From Scilla litardierei (lineage: Eukaryota > Streptophyta > Magnoliopsida > Asparagales > Asparagaceae): a stretch of DNA of 64,000 nt. The notes under the pieces are model-generated. The model ran no database searches, was not told the origin of the DNA, and saw nothing but the letters and a program-made list of their open reading frames with translations. Where the stretch lies: assembly GCA_030789695.1 (NCBI GenBank), contig CM061142.1, positions 145,919,637 through 145,983,636 on the forward strand, read 5' to 3'. Below, piece by piece: positions 10,101 to 19,768 of the stretch. A program made the position numbers and the translations under genes. Positions within the stretch are counted from its first letter, which is position 1; each line of letters starts with the position of its first letter.

Positions 10101-10520
10101 GACCACGTGTTTCTGAAGATTTCCCCGAATCGAGGAGTGATTCGCTTTGGGAAGCACGGGAAGCTGAGCCCGAGATACATTGGACCGTTTGACGTTTTGG
10201 AGAGGGTTGGCGAGGTAGCCTACCGCTTAGCCTTGCCACCATCTTTGGTTGCAGTTCACGACGTCTTCCATGTGTCGCAGCTTCGTCGTTATGTTAGCGA
10301 TCCGACTCACGATGTGTATTTCTCGGAGATCACCGTTCGCCCTGATCTGACGTATGACCAGCTGCCAGTTCAGATTTTGGACAGGCGTCAGAAGTCACTT
10401 CGGAACAAGACCGTAAATCTTGTGAGGGTGATGTGGCGACACGGCTCGCCAGGAGAGTCTACTTGGGAGAGGGAAGATGAGATGCGTGAGCGCTACCCAC
10501 TTTTGTTCCCTGACACGTGA
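7129..10520 (+). pseudogene. pol of Gypsy-B (protease, RT, RNase H, integrase, chromodomain-like tail)
   Basis: Protease LFDSGASMCIIS with ..GMDWL downstream; RT with [17 protein letters not shown] and [10 protein letters not shown]; RNase H with [10 protein letters not shown]; integrase HHCC ([14 protein letters not shown]), [18 protein letters not shown] and TDGQSERTIQ; a chromodomain-like tail with [11 protein letters not shown] single frame is broken only by TAG 7551-7553 and TGA 9264-9266, plus an intron at 9549-9617, and ends at 10520. The last RNase H acid is lost: the DALSRL motif reads NALSRL. Of the three chromovirus copies this pol has the fewest breaks. Confidence 0.9.
9549..9617 (+). 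other. intron inside integrase of Gypsy-B
   Basis: 69 bp, GTAAGT to GTGCAG, at the same codon (RRYME / EIVRLH) as in Gypsy-A and Gypsy-C. GTAAGT is a strong plant 5' splice site. Unspliced reading stops at 9585-9587. Confidence 0.8.
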
Positions 10521-10553
10521 GTGTTAGGAAATTCCGAGGGCGGAATTTTTCTT

Positions 10554-10566
10554 AAGGTGGGGAGGA
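10554..10566 (+). other. polypurine tract of Gypsy-B
   Basis: AAGGTGGGGAGGA next to the LTR start TGTAACG; identical to that of Gypsy-A. Confidence 0.88.
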
Positions 10567-10789
10567 TGTAACGACCGGTGTTTGTAATAGCTATTTTATA
10601 TGAATGATATTGAATTTTTCCTCCTTTTAAGTTTTTCTCGATTAAATTCTTACGTTTAGCTTCTTAACGTCGTAATTTTAGAGTTAGAACGATCCTAGAA
10701 GCCATAGAATCTTTCCCGAAGCTTCGCGCTTTGTTTCGGCACTTCTGGTGCATCTTAGTTGGTTCACGAAGGAGAACCAACCGACTAGA

Positions 10790-11345
10790 ATGAGATCTAG
10801 TCGGTCGGCCATCCTTCAGGAACCGACTAGTTCAACATATTAATAATAGCTGGGTTACTGTTTGTCGTTAGTCGGTCTAAGTTCATCCTTCGACCGACTA
10901 GTTCTCGATCTAGTCGGTCAAGCATTGTACTCAGACCGACTAATTCTGAGTTTCACTGTACAGTAAAGTTACTGTTTGTCGTTAGTCGGTCTAAGAACGA
11001 TTTCCGACCGACTAGGTTGCAAACTAGTCGGTCAGCTATTGTTCTTCAACCGACTAATTCTTGTATAATCTTTCTTTTTAGTCGGTTAAGAGTTGCTCTT
11101 CAACCGACTAGTTCTATGTTCAGTTTTTCTTCGAAAGTTTTTGGGTTGATCTCTAAGTCGGTCAATGTTGGTCGACCGACCGACTAGTTTCTTAAACTAG
11201 TCGGTCACCAGTTGTTCTTTGACCGACTAATGTAGTCGACCTGTACCAAAACCCTATTCTCGGTTTGCCATTTAGTCGGTCTACGTTAGACGACCGACCG
11301 ACTAGTTCTTAAACTAGTCGGTCCACCACTCTTCTTTGACCGACT
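10790..11345 (+). promoter_or_regulatory. AGTCGGTC / GACCGACT palindrome array in U3 of Gypsy-B
   Basis: Alternating copies of CTAGTCGGTC and GACCGACTAG, usually 8-16 bp apart, about twenty half-sites in 550 bp. They lie upstream of the TATA-like motif at 11394. Neighbouring opposite copies can pair as hairpins in single strands or act as paired protein sites in duplex DNA. The Gypsy-C LTR has the same motif family with different spacers. Confidence 0.7.
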
Positions 11346-11393
11346 AGTTGACCCCGAAACCCTAGATCTATTTCTAGCCGCCGTTTTTATTTC

Positions 11394-11400
11394 TATTTAA
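11394..11400 (+). promoter_or_regulatory. TATA-like motif of the Gypsy-B LTR
   Basis: TATTTAA, between the palindrome array and the hairpin chain, in the same relative place as TATTTAAA at 39499 in Gypsy-C. Confidence 0.55.
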
Positions 11401-11833
11401 TCCGTCGATTCTATCATTCTTCTTTCATTCTTCCTGAGCCAAGATCATTCTCAAATCATCCCCAATCTTCCCCAAAACATTTCTTTCATCCTTGGAGGTT
11501 ATTTCTCGCCGTATCTTGCGCCGGATACCGATCTAGGTCGTCGAGATCTCGTTTTTCGGCCGTAGCTTCCCGGGATTGTTCTTCGTCGCCAAAACACGAT
11601 CTGTTTTGGTGTCTACCATTCGCTACTATACGGTTAGTAACTTTAATCCCTTAATCTCTTTTAACCCACACCGTAAATTAGAAACCCTAAATTAAAAATG
11701 GATTACTAGACATAGGATTCCAATGCAAAACAATTTAGAACTTCCATCTAATCTTTTATTTTGCCATAACAGTGAACTCACCTACCGTAGGATACCGTTC
11801 TCGTTACTCACGTCGTGCAACAACTCGGTACCA

Positions 11834-11974
11834 GGCAAGTGAAACTTGCCAACACTTCTTTAGGCCATGTTCTTTTTAGGCCAATTCCTTGTACTAGCGT
11901 GAAAGAGACTAGATCGTGAAATGATAGCGATCTAGGCGCAACTTTGTGATCTAGCTTGACAACGAAACTAGATC
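11834..11974 (+). ncRNA. conserved hairpin module in the Gypsy-B LTR leader
   Basis: GGCAAGT/GAA/ACTTGCC (11834-11850); CTAGATCG/TGAAATGATAG/CGATCTAG (11909-11935, perfect); GATCTAGCTT/GACAACG/AAACTAGATC (11948-11974, one mismatch). Loops are identical to those of the A and C LTRs and the stems are different. A further hairpin (ACAAGTCT/TTT/AGACTTGT) is at 12475-12493. Confidence 0.6.
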
Positions 11975-12523
11975 CGACACCTTGCCATATCATTTATGCA
12001 TTGATATCTGTCGTGTTTAAATTCCTTAACTGTACGCATTTGAATTGTTAACTGCCATACATTGCATCGTACATGTCATCCTAGTTAAACTTGCATCGTA
12101 GCACACGCTACACTACTTGTACAATCCATGTTTCCATGTTACCGGCTAGGCACCCGTTATGTGGGCATAACCCTACGCCATCCGTGTTAAAAACACTTCC
12201 TGGCTCGTGATCCAGAAGCGAGCATTCCGTGTTCAGGGGTAATGCCCTGGCTCGTCACACGTGGAGGGGTAGGGATAAACGGTCACTTGAGTGTAAGAGT
12301 TGGCCCGTACAGCCACTCTAGCCAAAGGGTGGAATCTCTGTGCACGACGTGATTACAATTCCAGTACTTGTCTTTTACTTGTTTACTTGCCATGCCATGT
12401 CATTTGTCATTTTATATCCATGTCATACTTTACTTTAGAACTGTTAGGTTGCTTTACTTTTATAGTTTCCTTGCACAAGTCTTTTAGACTTGTTGACATG
12501 TGCCCCTTCTCTTTGGGTGACAC

Positions 12524-12631
12524 ATGTTAGTTGCTGAGCCAGAGACAGTTGCGGAGGGTGACGAGTTTGTGGAGTTCGTGCCCGAACCTGTTGGTGACAT
12601 GGAGTACGAGGACACTGGTGATCAATCTTAG
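12524..12631 (+). CDS. 35-codon acidic mini-ORF in the Gypsy-B LTR
   Basis: Starts MLVAEPETVAEG and ends MEYEDTGDQS before TAG. It has the same length, start and end as the copies at 5062, 13067 and 40854. The middle (about residues 11-25) varies but stays acidic. No known family; translation unproven. Confidence 0.5.
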   Translation: MLVAEPETVAEGDEFVEFVPEPVGDMEYEDTGDQS

Positions 12632-12961
12632 AGACCTCCCGTACTTTTCTTTGTTAGATGTGGTTGTCGGTGAGTAGCATCATTTTGTTAGACTCTATTG
12701 GCCATGCTAGGCTTATTTCTTTTGACTCTTTTGTTGCATGGTGGCATTTCTGGTTGTTGGACTTCTTGTTGGACTATGAGTTGGAGAATGTTATATTATT
12801 GTCTCTCTTTTCCTATTATTGTTATTGTTGTTCTGAGTCACATTACAGGGACCTGCCACTTCGTTTTATTTGACGCTTATCGGACTTGCGGCTTGCAGCT
12901 TCAAGTCCGTGCAGACCTTCTCACGCTTCGCCTCCATGTTTTTGGGAAGCGGGGCGTGACA

Positions 12962-13507
12962 CATACCATACTTTAGAATTGCTAGGTTGCTCTTACTTTC
13001 TACTAGTTTCCTTGCACAAAGTCTTGTAGACTTTGCTGACATGTGCCCCTTCTCTTTGGGTGTCGCATGTTAGTTGCTGAGCCAGAGTCCGTTGCTGAGG
13101 ACGAGGAGTTCATGGACATTGAGCCTAGGTCCACCGTTGACATGGAGTACGATGACACCGGCGACCAGTCGTAGAGTTTTCCTTCGTCGTTTCTTTGTTA
13201 GTTTTTGTAGCTTGTCGGTGAGTAGCACCATCTTGTTAGTTGCTTTTCTTGTTGGCCATGCTGGGCCCCTTTTAGACTCTTTTGTTATCCTGGTGGCTTC
13301 TTTGGTGGTTGTTGAACTTTTATTTGGACTTTTGAGAGTGATAATTTCTTATTCGTCTCTTTCTATTATTCTTGTTTTTGTTCCGTGTCACATTATAGGG
13401 ATCTGCATGGTATTTCTAGACGCTTTACAGGTTAAGAGCCTCACAGCTCCCAGCCTGAGCGGGCCTCGTCACGCCTCGCCTCTATTTTAGGGAAGCGGGT
13501 CGTGACA
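12962..13507 (+). repeat. remnant (right end) of the Gypsy-C 5' LTR
   Basis: 546 bp that align without length change to the last 546 bp of the Gypsy-C 3' LTR (40749-41294). The missing left part should lie outside the window, left of the A/B nest. CATAC at 12962-12966 is the expected right target duplication of Gypsy-B. Confidence 0.88.
13067..13174 (+). CDS. 35-codon acidic mini-ORF in the Gypsy-C 5' LTR remnant
   Basis: Starts MLVAEPESVAED and ends MEYDDTGDQS before TAG. It differs from its sister copy at 40854 by a few amino-acid changes (for example D to Y, M to V, R to G), with length unchanged. Confidence 0.5.
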   Translation: MLVAEPESVAEDEEFMDIEPRSTVDMEYDDTGDQS

Positions 13508-13655
13508 GGTTTTGTTGGTGGCCCATGCATGTCCTCACTCTGTAACTGTGACTTAATCGGAACAACGATAAGAACTATAGAATGTCCGATAAATAATTTC
13601 GACACACGAGTCATAGGCTGAGAGTCTGATTTTATTTCGTTTTCTGTGTCATTAG

Positions 13656-14790
13656 ATGGCAGGAAGACAGAATACCCGAGCTGCTGCTGCTGGTGTGCCC
13701 CCTCGTGTCGAGGAGCCGGACCGAGAGCCCACCAACGGGGAGATTATGCGGATGATGCATCAGATGATGCAGGTGCAGTAGGGCATGCTCCAGAATGCCC
13801 GAAATGTTCCGCCTGCTCGAGCAGTGCAGCCAGTCCAGAATGTCCCTCGCTCCGAGCCAGGAGCGAAGCAGTTTTGGGAGCTGGGCCCCCCCTACTTTGA
13901 TGGGATTGAAGGACCTCTAGCTACGGATGAGTGGATCAGGAATATGGAGGACAACCTGAAGATGTCGAAGGTCGACCCGGCTGGATGGATTGACTTGGTG
14001 AAGAGGCAGCTTAGAGATAATGCTCGGAACTGGTGGGATGCAGAGGAGGAGATGCTGGTGAAGCCGATATCTTGGGCTACTTTCAAGTCCAGATTCGATG
14101 AGGAGTACTTTCCGAAGGCTGCTAGGAGGGAGATGGCATAGCGCTTCATCGACCAGAAGCAGGGGAGCATGACGGTGGACCAGTACCATCAGGAGTTCAC
14201 CAGGCTGAGCTGTTTCGCACCGAAGATGGTGCAGGATGCTGATGAGAGGGCCCAGAGGTTTCTGCAGGGGCTCTCTTTGGATCATCAGAGATTTGTGTCT
14301 TCTTCTGATCTGGATTCCTATCAGAAGGTTCTGATTTCAGCGAGGAGGCAGGAGCTGATTGTGAACCAGAAGAGAGGATGTGCTTCTGGAGCTGAGAAGA
14401 GACCTGTGGAGCAGGCCAGGGCAGTGATGAGACCAGGGTTCAGGCCCAATCAGCCGGTATAGTTCAAGAGGCCCGAAGGACCTCCTACTCCGAGGACTTG
14501 CCTTTTCTGTGGCAAGACTGGGCATGTCAAGGATCAGTGCCGGAAGATGTTGGGACAGTGCTTGGTTTGTGGTGATCCAACGCATGTCATGAGGGACTGC
14601 CCGAAGTTCAAGCATCCTTGGAAGGGACCAGTTGCAGCTCAGCCGTTGCAGCAGAGGGCACATGTACCTGGTGGACGTGGAGCGCCTCTCGTTCCACAGA
14701 AGTGGGCCTTTCAGTAGGCCATGCAGCCGAGGAGGCAGGCTTTCCTGATGACTGCAGTTGAGACTGAGGCTGTGGATGAGGTTATTGCAG
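13656..14790 (+). pseudogene. gag of Gypsy-C
   Basis: Starts MAGRQNTRAAAAGVPPR and has the same domain order as the B copy: a Q/M-rich N-terminus, the gag domain (KQFWELGPPYFDG.., RFDEEYFPKAARR.., VDQYHQEFTRL..) and two CCHC knuckles (CLFCGKTGHVKDQC; CLVCGDPTHVMRDC). The frame is continuous through to the splice donor and is broken only by four TAG codons at 13779-13781, 14139-14141, 14460-14462 and 14715-14717. All four occupy glutamine positions. This suggests decay by C-to-T change rather than indels. Confidence 0.88.
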
Positions 14791-14900
14791 GTAACCCTCA
14801 GTCTAGTTGTTTCTTTTCTTAGTTAGTCTTGTTTGTTGGATTTGTTTTGGCTGCTTGTTATGTTGCTAGAATAGGATTTGATTGTTAGATTGCTTGTTAG
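14791..14900 (+). other. intron between gag and protease of Gypsy-C
   Basis: 110 bp, GTAACC to CTTGTTAG, aligned with the Gypsy-B intron. Splicing joins EVIAG to VILVCTFPTRVLFDSG. The unspliced frame ends at TAG 14820-14822, after the same nine-codon extension as in B (both end FFS). Confidence 0.78.
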
Positions 14901-15624
14901 GTGTGATTTTGGTTTGCACATTTCCTACACGAGTCCTCTTCGACTCTGGTGCATCGATGTGCATTATTTCTCAGAGCTTCGTGGAGAAGCATTCCTTGTC
15001 GACTTCCCCTCTTTCCAAGAGTTGGGATATCGTTACAGGAAATGGCGTGATCTCGGTGCATCGTGGTTGCAATTCTTGCCCTTTGGTGGTCTGTGGACAT
15101 GAGCTCTACGCTGATTTCATCGTCCACGACATCATCAACTATGATGCCGTCCTTGGGATGGACTGGCTTGGGAGTTTCTACGCCACGATCGATTACCGGA
15201 GGAAGAAGGTGGTGTTCAAGATTCCAGGCCATCCGGTGTTCGAGTTCAGCCGTGGCAGCAGTTCGCTTGGTCCGGTCAGGTTTCGGGCCAAGACGGTGGA
15301 GATCGTTGTTATGCAGACTGAGCAGTGTAGACCAGTTGTGGTGAGTGACTTCGACGAAGTCTTCCCCGAGGAGATGTCTGGATTGCCACCTGATCAAGCT
15401 CTCGAGTTATCAATCGATCTTATTCTGGGAGCACATCCTATTTTGAAGGCGCCCTATCGCATGGCACCAGCAGAATTGGAAGAATTACGGAAGAAGCTGG
15501 ACGAACTTCTTTAGAAGGGTTACATTCATCCCAGTGTGTCTCCGTGGGAAGCACCGGTCTTGCTCGTGAATAAGAAGGACGGTTCGCGTAGCATGTGTGT
15601 GGACTACCGGGAGTTGAATGCGGT
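14901..15624 (+). pseudogene. pol of Gypsy-C, part 1 (protease and start of RT)
   Basis: Protease LFDSGASMCIISQSF with GMDWLGSF, then the linker [13 protein letters not shown] and the N-terminal RT motif ([13 protein letters not shown]). TAG at 15512-15514 replaces a glutamine codon. The segment ends in ..VDYRELNAV, where the SIRE-like element is inserted; the sequence continues at 35946. Confidence 0.88.
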
Positions 15625-15789
15625 TGTAAGGACACTGTCTATGGGGAAAACACTAGAAGGGGGGTTGAATAGTGTTTATGCAAATTTAAAAGGAATTTAC
15701 GCCAAATAAAATGCAATCCAACAAATAGTGCGAAATAGAAAACAACCCAAAGAGAAACACACGCAAACGCAGTTATGTTTCAATGGTTT

Positions 15790-15993
15790 GGATTACCCAA
15801 GTCAACTACCGACTTGTTCCCGATAATCCTACGTCCCTACAACCCGGATACCATCGGATACTCAAGTTAGAATCCTAACTTGAGGTTTCCTTAAAACCCA
15901 CTTGTAGCAACCCTACAAGTGCAATCGAATACAATCGATGTCCTTGACTCCCACAACCAGGGAGCAAGCAAAAACCACTCTCACAACCGAGAG
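15790..15993 (-). ncRNA. hairpin chain in the SIRE-like LTR
   Basis: In + strand letters: CAAGTC/AACTACC/GACTTG (15798-15816) inside GGATTA..TAATCC (15790-15829); CTCAAGTTAG/AATC/CTAACTTGAG (15861-15884); CACTTGTAG/CAACC/CTACAAGTG (15899-15921); CTCCC/ACAACCA/GGGAG (15948-15964); CTCTC/ACAACC/GAGAG (15978-15993). Three loops share CAACC with unrelated stems. The other LTR copy keeps the stems. The chain lies downstream of the TATA box in the element's direction. Confidence 0.6.
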
Positions 15994-16298
15994 CACAATT
16001 CAAATAAAGAAGTTATGAAATCTGAAAGCAACACTTACAATCACCTATGCCTTGAAGTAGAACTTGAAGGAGAAGTGTGATGTGTGTTGAAGAACTCTCT
16101 TGGAAGAGAGGTGAAAAGCCCTTTCTCTTGACTGCACCAAATGCCTAGAAGATCAATCTTTGGTTCTAGGTTGGAGAGCAAGAGAACAAGATTTGGAAAT
16201 ACTTAGGGCTTTGGATTTGAAAGCTTTGATCTTTGGAAATGAAAGCTTGAAGGATTTTGCAATGAATGAGTAACCTTCCAATGGAACAGTAGAAGCTC

Positions 16299-17060
16299 TA
16301 TTTATAGCTTTCTCAAATCCACAAAACAGTTTAGGTAAAAACCCAATCGAAATCCGTGAGAAAAATCTCAACGGATATAATCTGAACTTGCGACAGTCGA
16401 CTATTGAACAAACCATAGTCGACTGTTGCACAGTCAGCAAGGGTAGGTGAGAATTAATAACTGTAACTTACCACGTGGACAGTCGACTGATGAAGCCAAG
16501 ACAGTCATCTGTAAAACCAACAGGCGACTGTACATTCTTCGACAGGCGACTGGCCGATAGAAGAGTAAGTTAGATAAAATACTGGAAATCTCACAAGATA
16601 TAGGACAGACGACTGATGTAAGGAACACAGTCGACTGTCAATCAGAACATGCGACTGTATATCCTTAAATAGACGACTGTCTCAGACAGGAGAAATTTCC
16701 AGAGAGCTGAGTCAAAGAATAGACTTACAGACAGGCGACTGTTGCAGCATAGACAGTCTACTGATCTAATAGACAGTCAACTGTATATACAGCATAAGTC
16801 GACTGGCCGTAGAAATCGGATCAAACAGAGTTTGGGCAAGGAGAGACAGGCGACTGATGAACCATTTCACAGTCGACTGTCGCTAAGACAGGCACCTGAT
16901 AAACGTTCAATAGTAGTCTGTGCGAGATAATCAGAGAGGACCCAAAAACTGCATTATAATAGTCTGTGCATAACAGGCGACTATAGAACAAAACACAGTC
17001 GACTGTTTTTGAGACAGGCGACTGTAAACTGTTAAGCAGTCGGCTGTTATGAACAATCCT
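16299..17060 (-). promoter_or_regulatory. U3 palindrome array (CAGTCGACTG) and TATA box of the SIRE-like LTR
   Basis: Between about 16390 and 17060 are some twenty copies of the palindrome CAGTCGACTG or variants (CAGGCGACTG, CAGTCGTCTG, CAGTCAACTG), spaced about 10-40 bp. In the element's direction they are followed by TATAAATA (16306-16299). The right LTR has the same layout at 34890-35545 and 34807-34800. Confidence 0.7.
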
Positions 17061-17441
17061 AGCACAAATAAAAGAGAATTGAATTGAGATCAAAGGACAA
17101 AGGTCTAGAGATGTCCTATGACTGAAAGTAGATGTGTGTGAGTGCTCCATCATAGTTCTACTTCTAAGCTACATACTAGAAGAGATAAAAGAAAAATTAC
17201 ATTGACGAATAATCTCTTCTTTCCATCGTATGAGCTTGAAGTCTTTACGGAGCTTCAATCATCAATCTACGATCATCCAATTCATATCATTTGCCTTCAA
17301 TCACGTTTGTGAGTCATCCATTGCTAGTTGATCTTCATAGTAAGCTTAGGCAATGGATTAACTGCAAAATAGGGGATTAGTCACAAGTATTTATGTTTGC
17401 TCATCATTAACACCAAGTAGGGAGAAGTCCAATACTCAACA

Positions 17442-17454
17442 TTCTCCCCCTTTT
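17442..17454 (-). other. polypurine tract of the SIRE-like element
   Basis: On the minus strand it reads AAAAGGGGGAGAA, touching the 3' LTR. The same tract type precedes the Copia-F 3' LTR at 60251. Confidence 0.85.
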
Positions 17455-18325
17455 GATGATGACAAACAAACATAATCAAAAAGATAAATAGTTGTGCGCA
17501 ATGAAAACTTACTCCCCCTACATAGATGTCAATCAAGTTAGTCAACAAATATTAGAGCATCTACATAGCAATTGAAGCAAATGAGTGAGATATGAATGAA
17601 TTTAATTCAAGAAATCTAGGAAATAAAATCCCTATTCATTGTAATCTTACTCCCCCTGAATCTAAGGCAACGAAAATCTTAGATTCAAGCGTTAGAAACA
17701 TGCTTAGCACATCCATTATGAATCTTGTATGTTTATTTCTCTCCCCCTATGGCATTATCCAAAAAGGTGGGAGCAAATAACAACAACAATAATAGAGCTA
17801 AAATACGAACTAACAACAATCAAGGAGTATAAAGATATATCGAATCAAAAACTCATAAAATCTCATCAAATACACATGTGAGTAATGGAAGTGAAATCCA
17901 ATATCAACATTTTAGATAAACGAAATGAAAATAATTTTCACAAATTCATCACATCAACGAAAGAGCATGAATTAACCAATATCAAATTCGTGTATTGGCT
18001 CAAAAGCACATCAAGAAGAGTGAAGCATACATGGAGACAACATAACATACATCACACAAATATGATAAGCAATAAAGCAAAGTGTGACACAAAAGAGGGT
18101 GCAACATCATATATATAGATATAAAGCAGCTGAGTACATCAACGGATGGTCATCAACATGGCCATCCCAAAAAAGATACATCATGATCAACAAAAAGAAT
18201 ACATCATGACGACATCAAAAAATATATCACCATACATATATAAAAGTGTCGCAGACATCATCATCCATCATACAAAGAAAAAACATATATCAGAATCCAA
18301 ACTAACATCACTCAAAGTCATCGAT
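17455..18325 (-). other. 3' non-coding region of the SIRE-like element
   Basis: AT-rich, no convincing coding sequence. It lies between the stop of the accessory ORF and the polypurine tract. Confidence 0.6.
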
Positions 18326-19768
18326 CTAAGGGTGAGCATCTCCAGGGGCTGCAGACGAGGAAGCAGGCTCTGAAGCAGCAGGAGTGTCCTCTGGAGAAGG
18401 GTCAGAAGGAGCAACAGAAGCAGTAACAGCAGCATCCTGTGTAGAAGTAACACCAGGAGGCTCAACGACACCAGAAGGCTGAGGAGGCACATGTGGCTGA
18501 GGAAGATACTGTCTCAAATCCTCAGGGAAGGGAATTCCCTGATGGAGGAGAGAGAGAGACAGCAGCCGGTAAATACCAGAGATCGTCGACAAAAGAGTAT
18601 CCTGAGACGGTGGAACAGATGATGATGAAGGCAAATCAGCTGGAGGCACAGTGGATGAGGATGGAGCTGAAGTAGTCTTCCTCTTCTTCGAGGCAGTCTG
18701 CAGAGCCGAAGAGGACTTCGACTTCGCAGAAGCGTCGAGGAGAGGGCCAAAGGGCATGGGCTCGTAACAGGTCAAGTCAACACCAAAGTGATGGAAGACA
18801 CGAGTCAAAAGAACACCATAAGGGATGTGAGATGACGAGGACGTGAACTCAACCTTGTCCATCCTATCAAGGAGGACACCGGCCCAGTTCACGGGCATGC
18901 CAGAGAAAATAGCATACATACACTTTAGTATATCCTGAGATGGCTGGTCAGACGATCCATATCTCGGCAGAATGTTGGACTTCACCACTAGGTGAACAGC
19001 CCAACCCTGTACAGAGAACATGGATGATCTGACACCCGAATCAAGAGCTAAAGGAACCTCTCGAAACATATCCCGGAGAACAGACTGGTAAAGATCGTCA
19101 ATCTCGGAAAAGCTGATATCAGTGGTGAGGGAACCGATAGAAGGAATCCTAAGAATAGTCCCTAAGAGAGAGGGAGTGATCTGAATGTGGGTTCCCTGGA
19201 CGACAGTATCAAGGATGCCGGTAGTCGAATACTCACCGCGAACGCGGTTCGCATAGAAAAGCTTCACTAGAAATGGATAGGCTCTGGGGGACTCGCTCTG
19301 AGAGAAGCGAAAAAGATCGGCCAGGTGAGTAGCGGAAAGAATTTCAGAGAGTCTCTCAGTAGTGAATGCGGGAAAAGCAATGTACTGCTCCCTAAGTAGG
19401 TTGATCCCTAGGAGAGAGTGAAACTTTGCCAGGCAAAGGTCGTCTCGGCAAACGGGAACCAGGGGATCAGAGGGGGATACAGCAGGAGGCTCTTCAGACG
19501 AACTGGATGCAGAAGGAGACACATGAGGAATCTCAGCAGCAGGCTCACTGATGTGAACACCAGCAGGCTTGCGCTGACGGTGAATCAACGGCTGAGCATT
19601 GCTAGAAGAGGCAGAAGGTGAGTAACCCGGCGAAGACGAACGCACGGGAGACCGAGCATGCTTGGTTCGAGCTTTATAAGGTTTCTTTCGCTTAGCAATG
19701 AGTTTCTTAGGAGCCCTAGGTTGTTTAGAAGCAACGATCTTCTCTTTTCCCTTAGGTTTAGGAGCCAT
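18326..19768 (-). CDS. accessory (env-position) ORF of the SIRE-like element
   Basis: 480 codons from MAPKPKGKEK; an upstream in-frame ATG at 19819 would add a 17-residue hydrophobic start. Residues about 1-45 are very basic (KKLIAKRKKPYKARTKHAR), followed by a Ser/Pro-rich stretch. A globular part comes next (..LCLAKFHSLLGINLLREQY.., KLFYANRVRGEYST.., SVQGWAVHLVVKSNILPRYG.., MYAIFSGMPVNWAGVLLDRM), then a Ser/Pro/Ala-rich tail. The globular part resembles the family labelled putative plant transposon protein in domain collections. That match is recognition, not a search. It sits where SIRE elements carry env-like ORFs, but I see no clear internal membrane span. It is uninterrupted, although gag and pol of the same element are broken. 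Function unknown. Confidence 0.8.
   Translation of the reverse strand: MAPKPKGKEKIVASKQPRAPKKLIAKRKKPYKARTKHARSPVRSSSPGYSPSASSSNAQPLIHRQRKPAGVHISEPAAEIPHVSPSASSSSEEPPAVSPSDPLVPVCRDDLCLAKFHSLLGINLLREQYIAFPAFTTERLSEILSATHLADLFRFSQSESPRAYPFLVKLFYANRVRGEYSTTGILDTVVQGTHIQITPSLLGTILRIPSIGSLTTDISFSEIDDLYQSVLRDMFREVPLALDSGVRSSMFSVQGWAVHLVVKSNILPRYGSSDQPSQDILKCMYAIFSGMPVNWAGVLLDRMDKVEFTSSSSHIPYGVLLTRVFHHFGVDLTCYEPMPFGPLLDASAKSKSSSALQTASKKRKTTSAPSSSTVPPADLPSSSSVPPSQDTLLSTISGIYRLLSLSLLHQGIPFPEDLRQYLPQPHVPPQPSGVVEPPGVTSTQDAAVTASVAPSDPSPEDTPAASEPASSSAAPGDAHP

Larger units (their letters stand above)
5510..12961 (+). mobile_element. Gypsy-B, Ty3/gypsy Tekay/Del-like chromovirus
   Basis: A nearly complete element: LTR remnant, gag, intron, protease-RT-RNase H-integrase with a second intron, polypurine tract and a full 3' LTR. 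Only its 5' LTR is cut, by Gypsy-A. The bases just inside the 5' LTR (GGTTTCTTTGGTGGCCCATG) do not match the initiator-Met primer site used by the copia elements here, and I cannot assign the tRNA. The element itself interrupts the 5' LTR of Gypsy-C. Confidence 0.92.
10567..12961 (+). repeat. 3' LTR of Gypsy-B (2395 bp)
   Basis: From TGTAACG to GTGACA. The U3 region holds a dense array of AGTCGGTC/GACCGACT inverted repeats, then a TATA-like motif, then the hairpin chain and the mini-ORF. It is homologous along much of its length to the Gypsy-C LTR. Its last 225 bp match 5510-5734. Confidence 0.9.
15625..17441 (-). repeat. 3' LTR of the SIRE-like element
   Basis: 1817 bp. It pairs with 34125-35940 at roughly 97 percent identity by eye. 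The element reads right to left: palindromes (17060-16390), TATA box (16306-16299), hairpin chain (15993-15790), end. Confidence 0.9.

Noticed and set aside
2714..13507. Tandem array of chromoviruses sharing single LTRs
   Set aside because: The intervening LTR blocks are composite: a full LTR of one subfamily plus the exact tail of the next element's LTR. Simple nesting explains both junctions.
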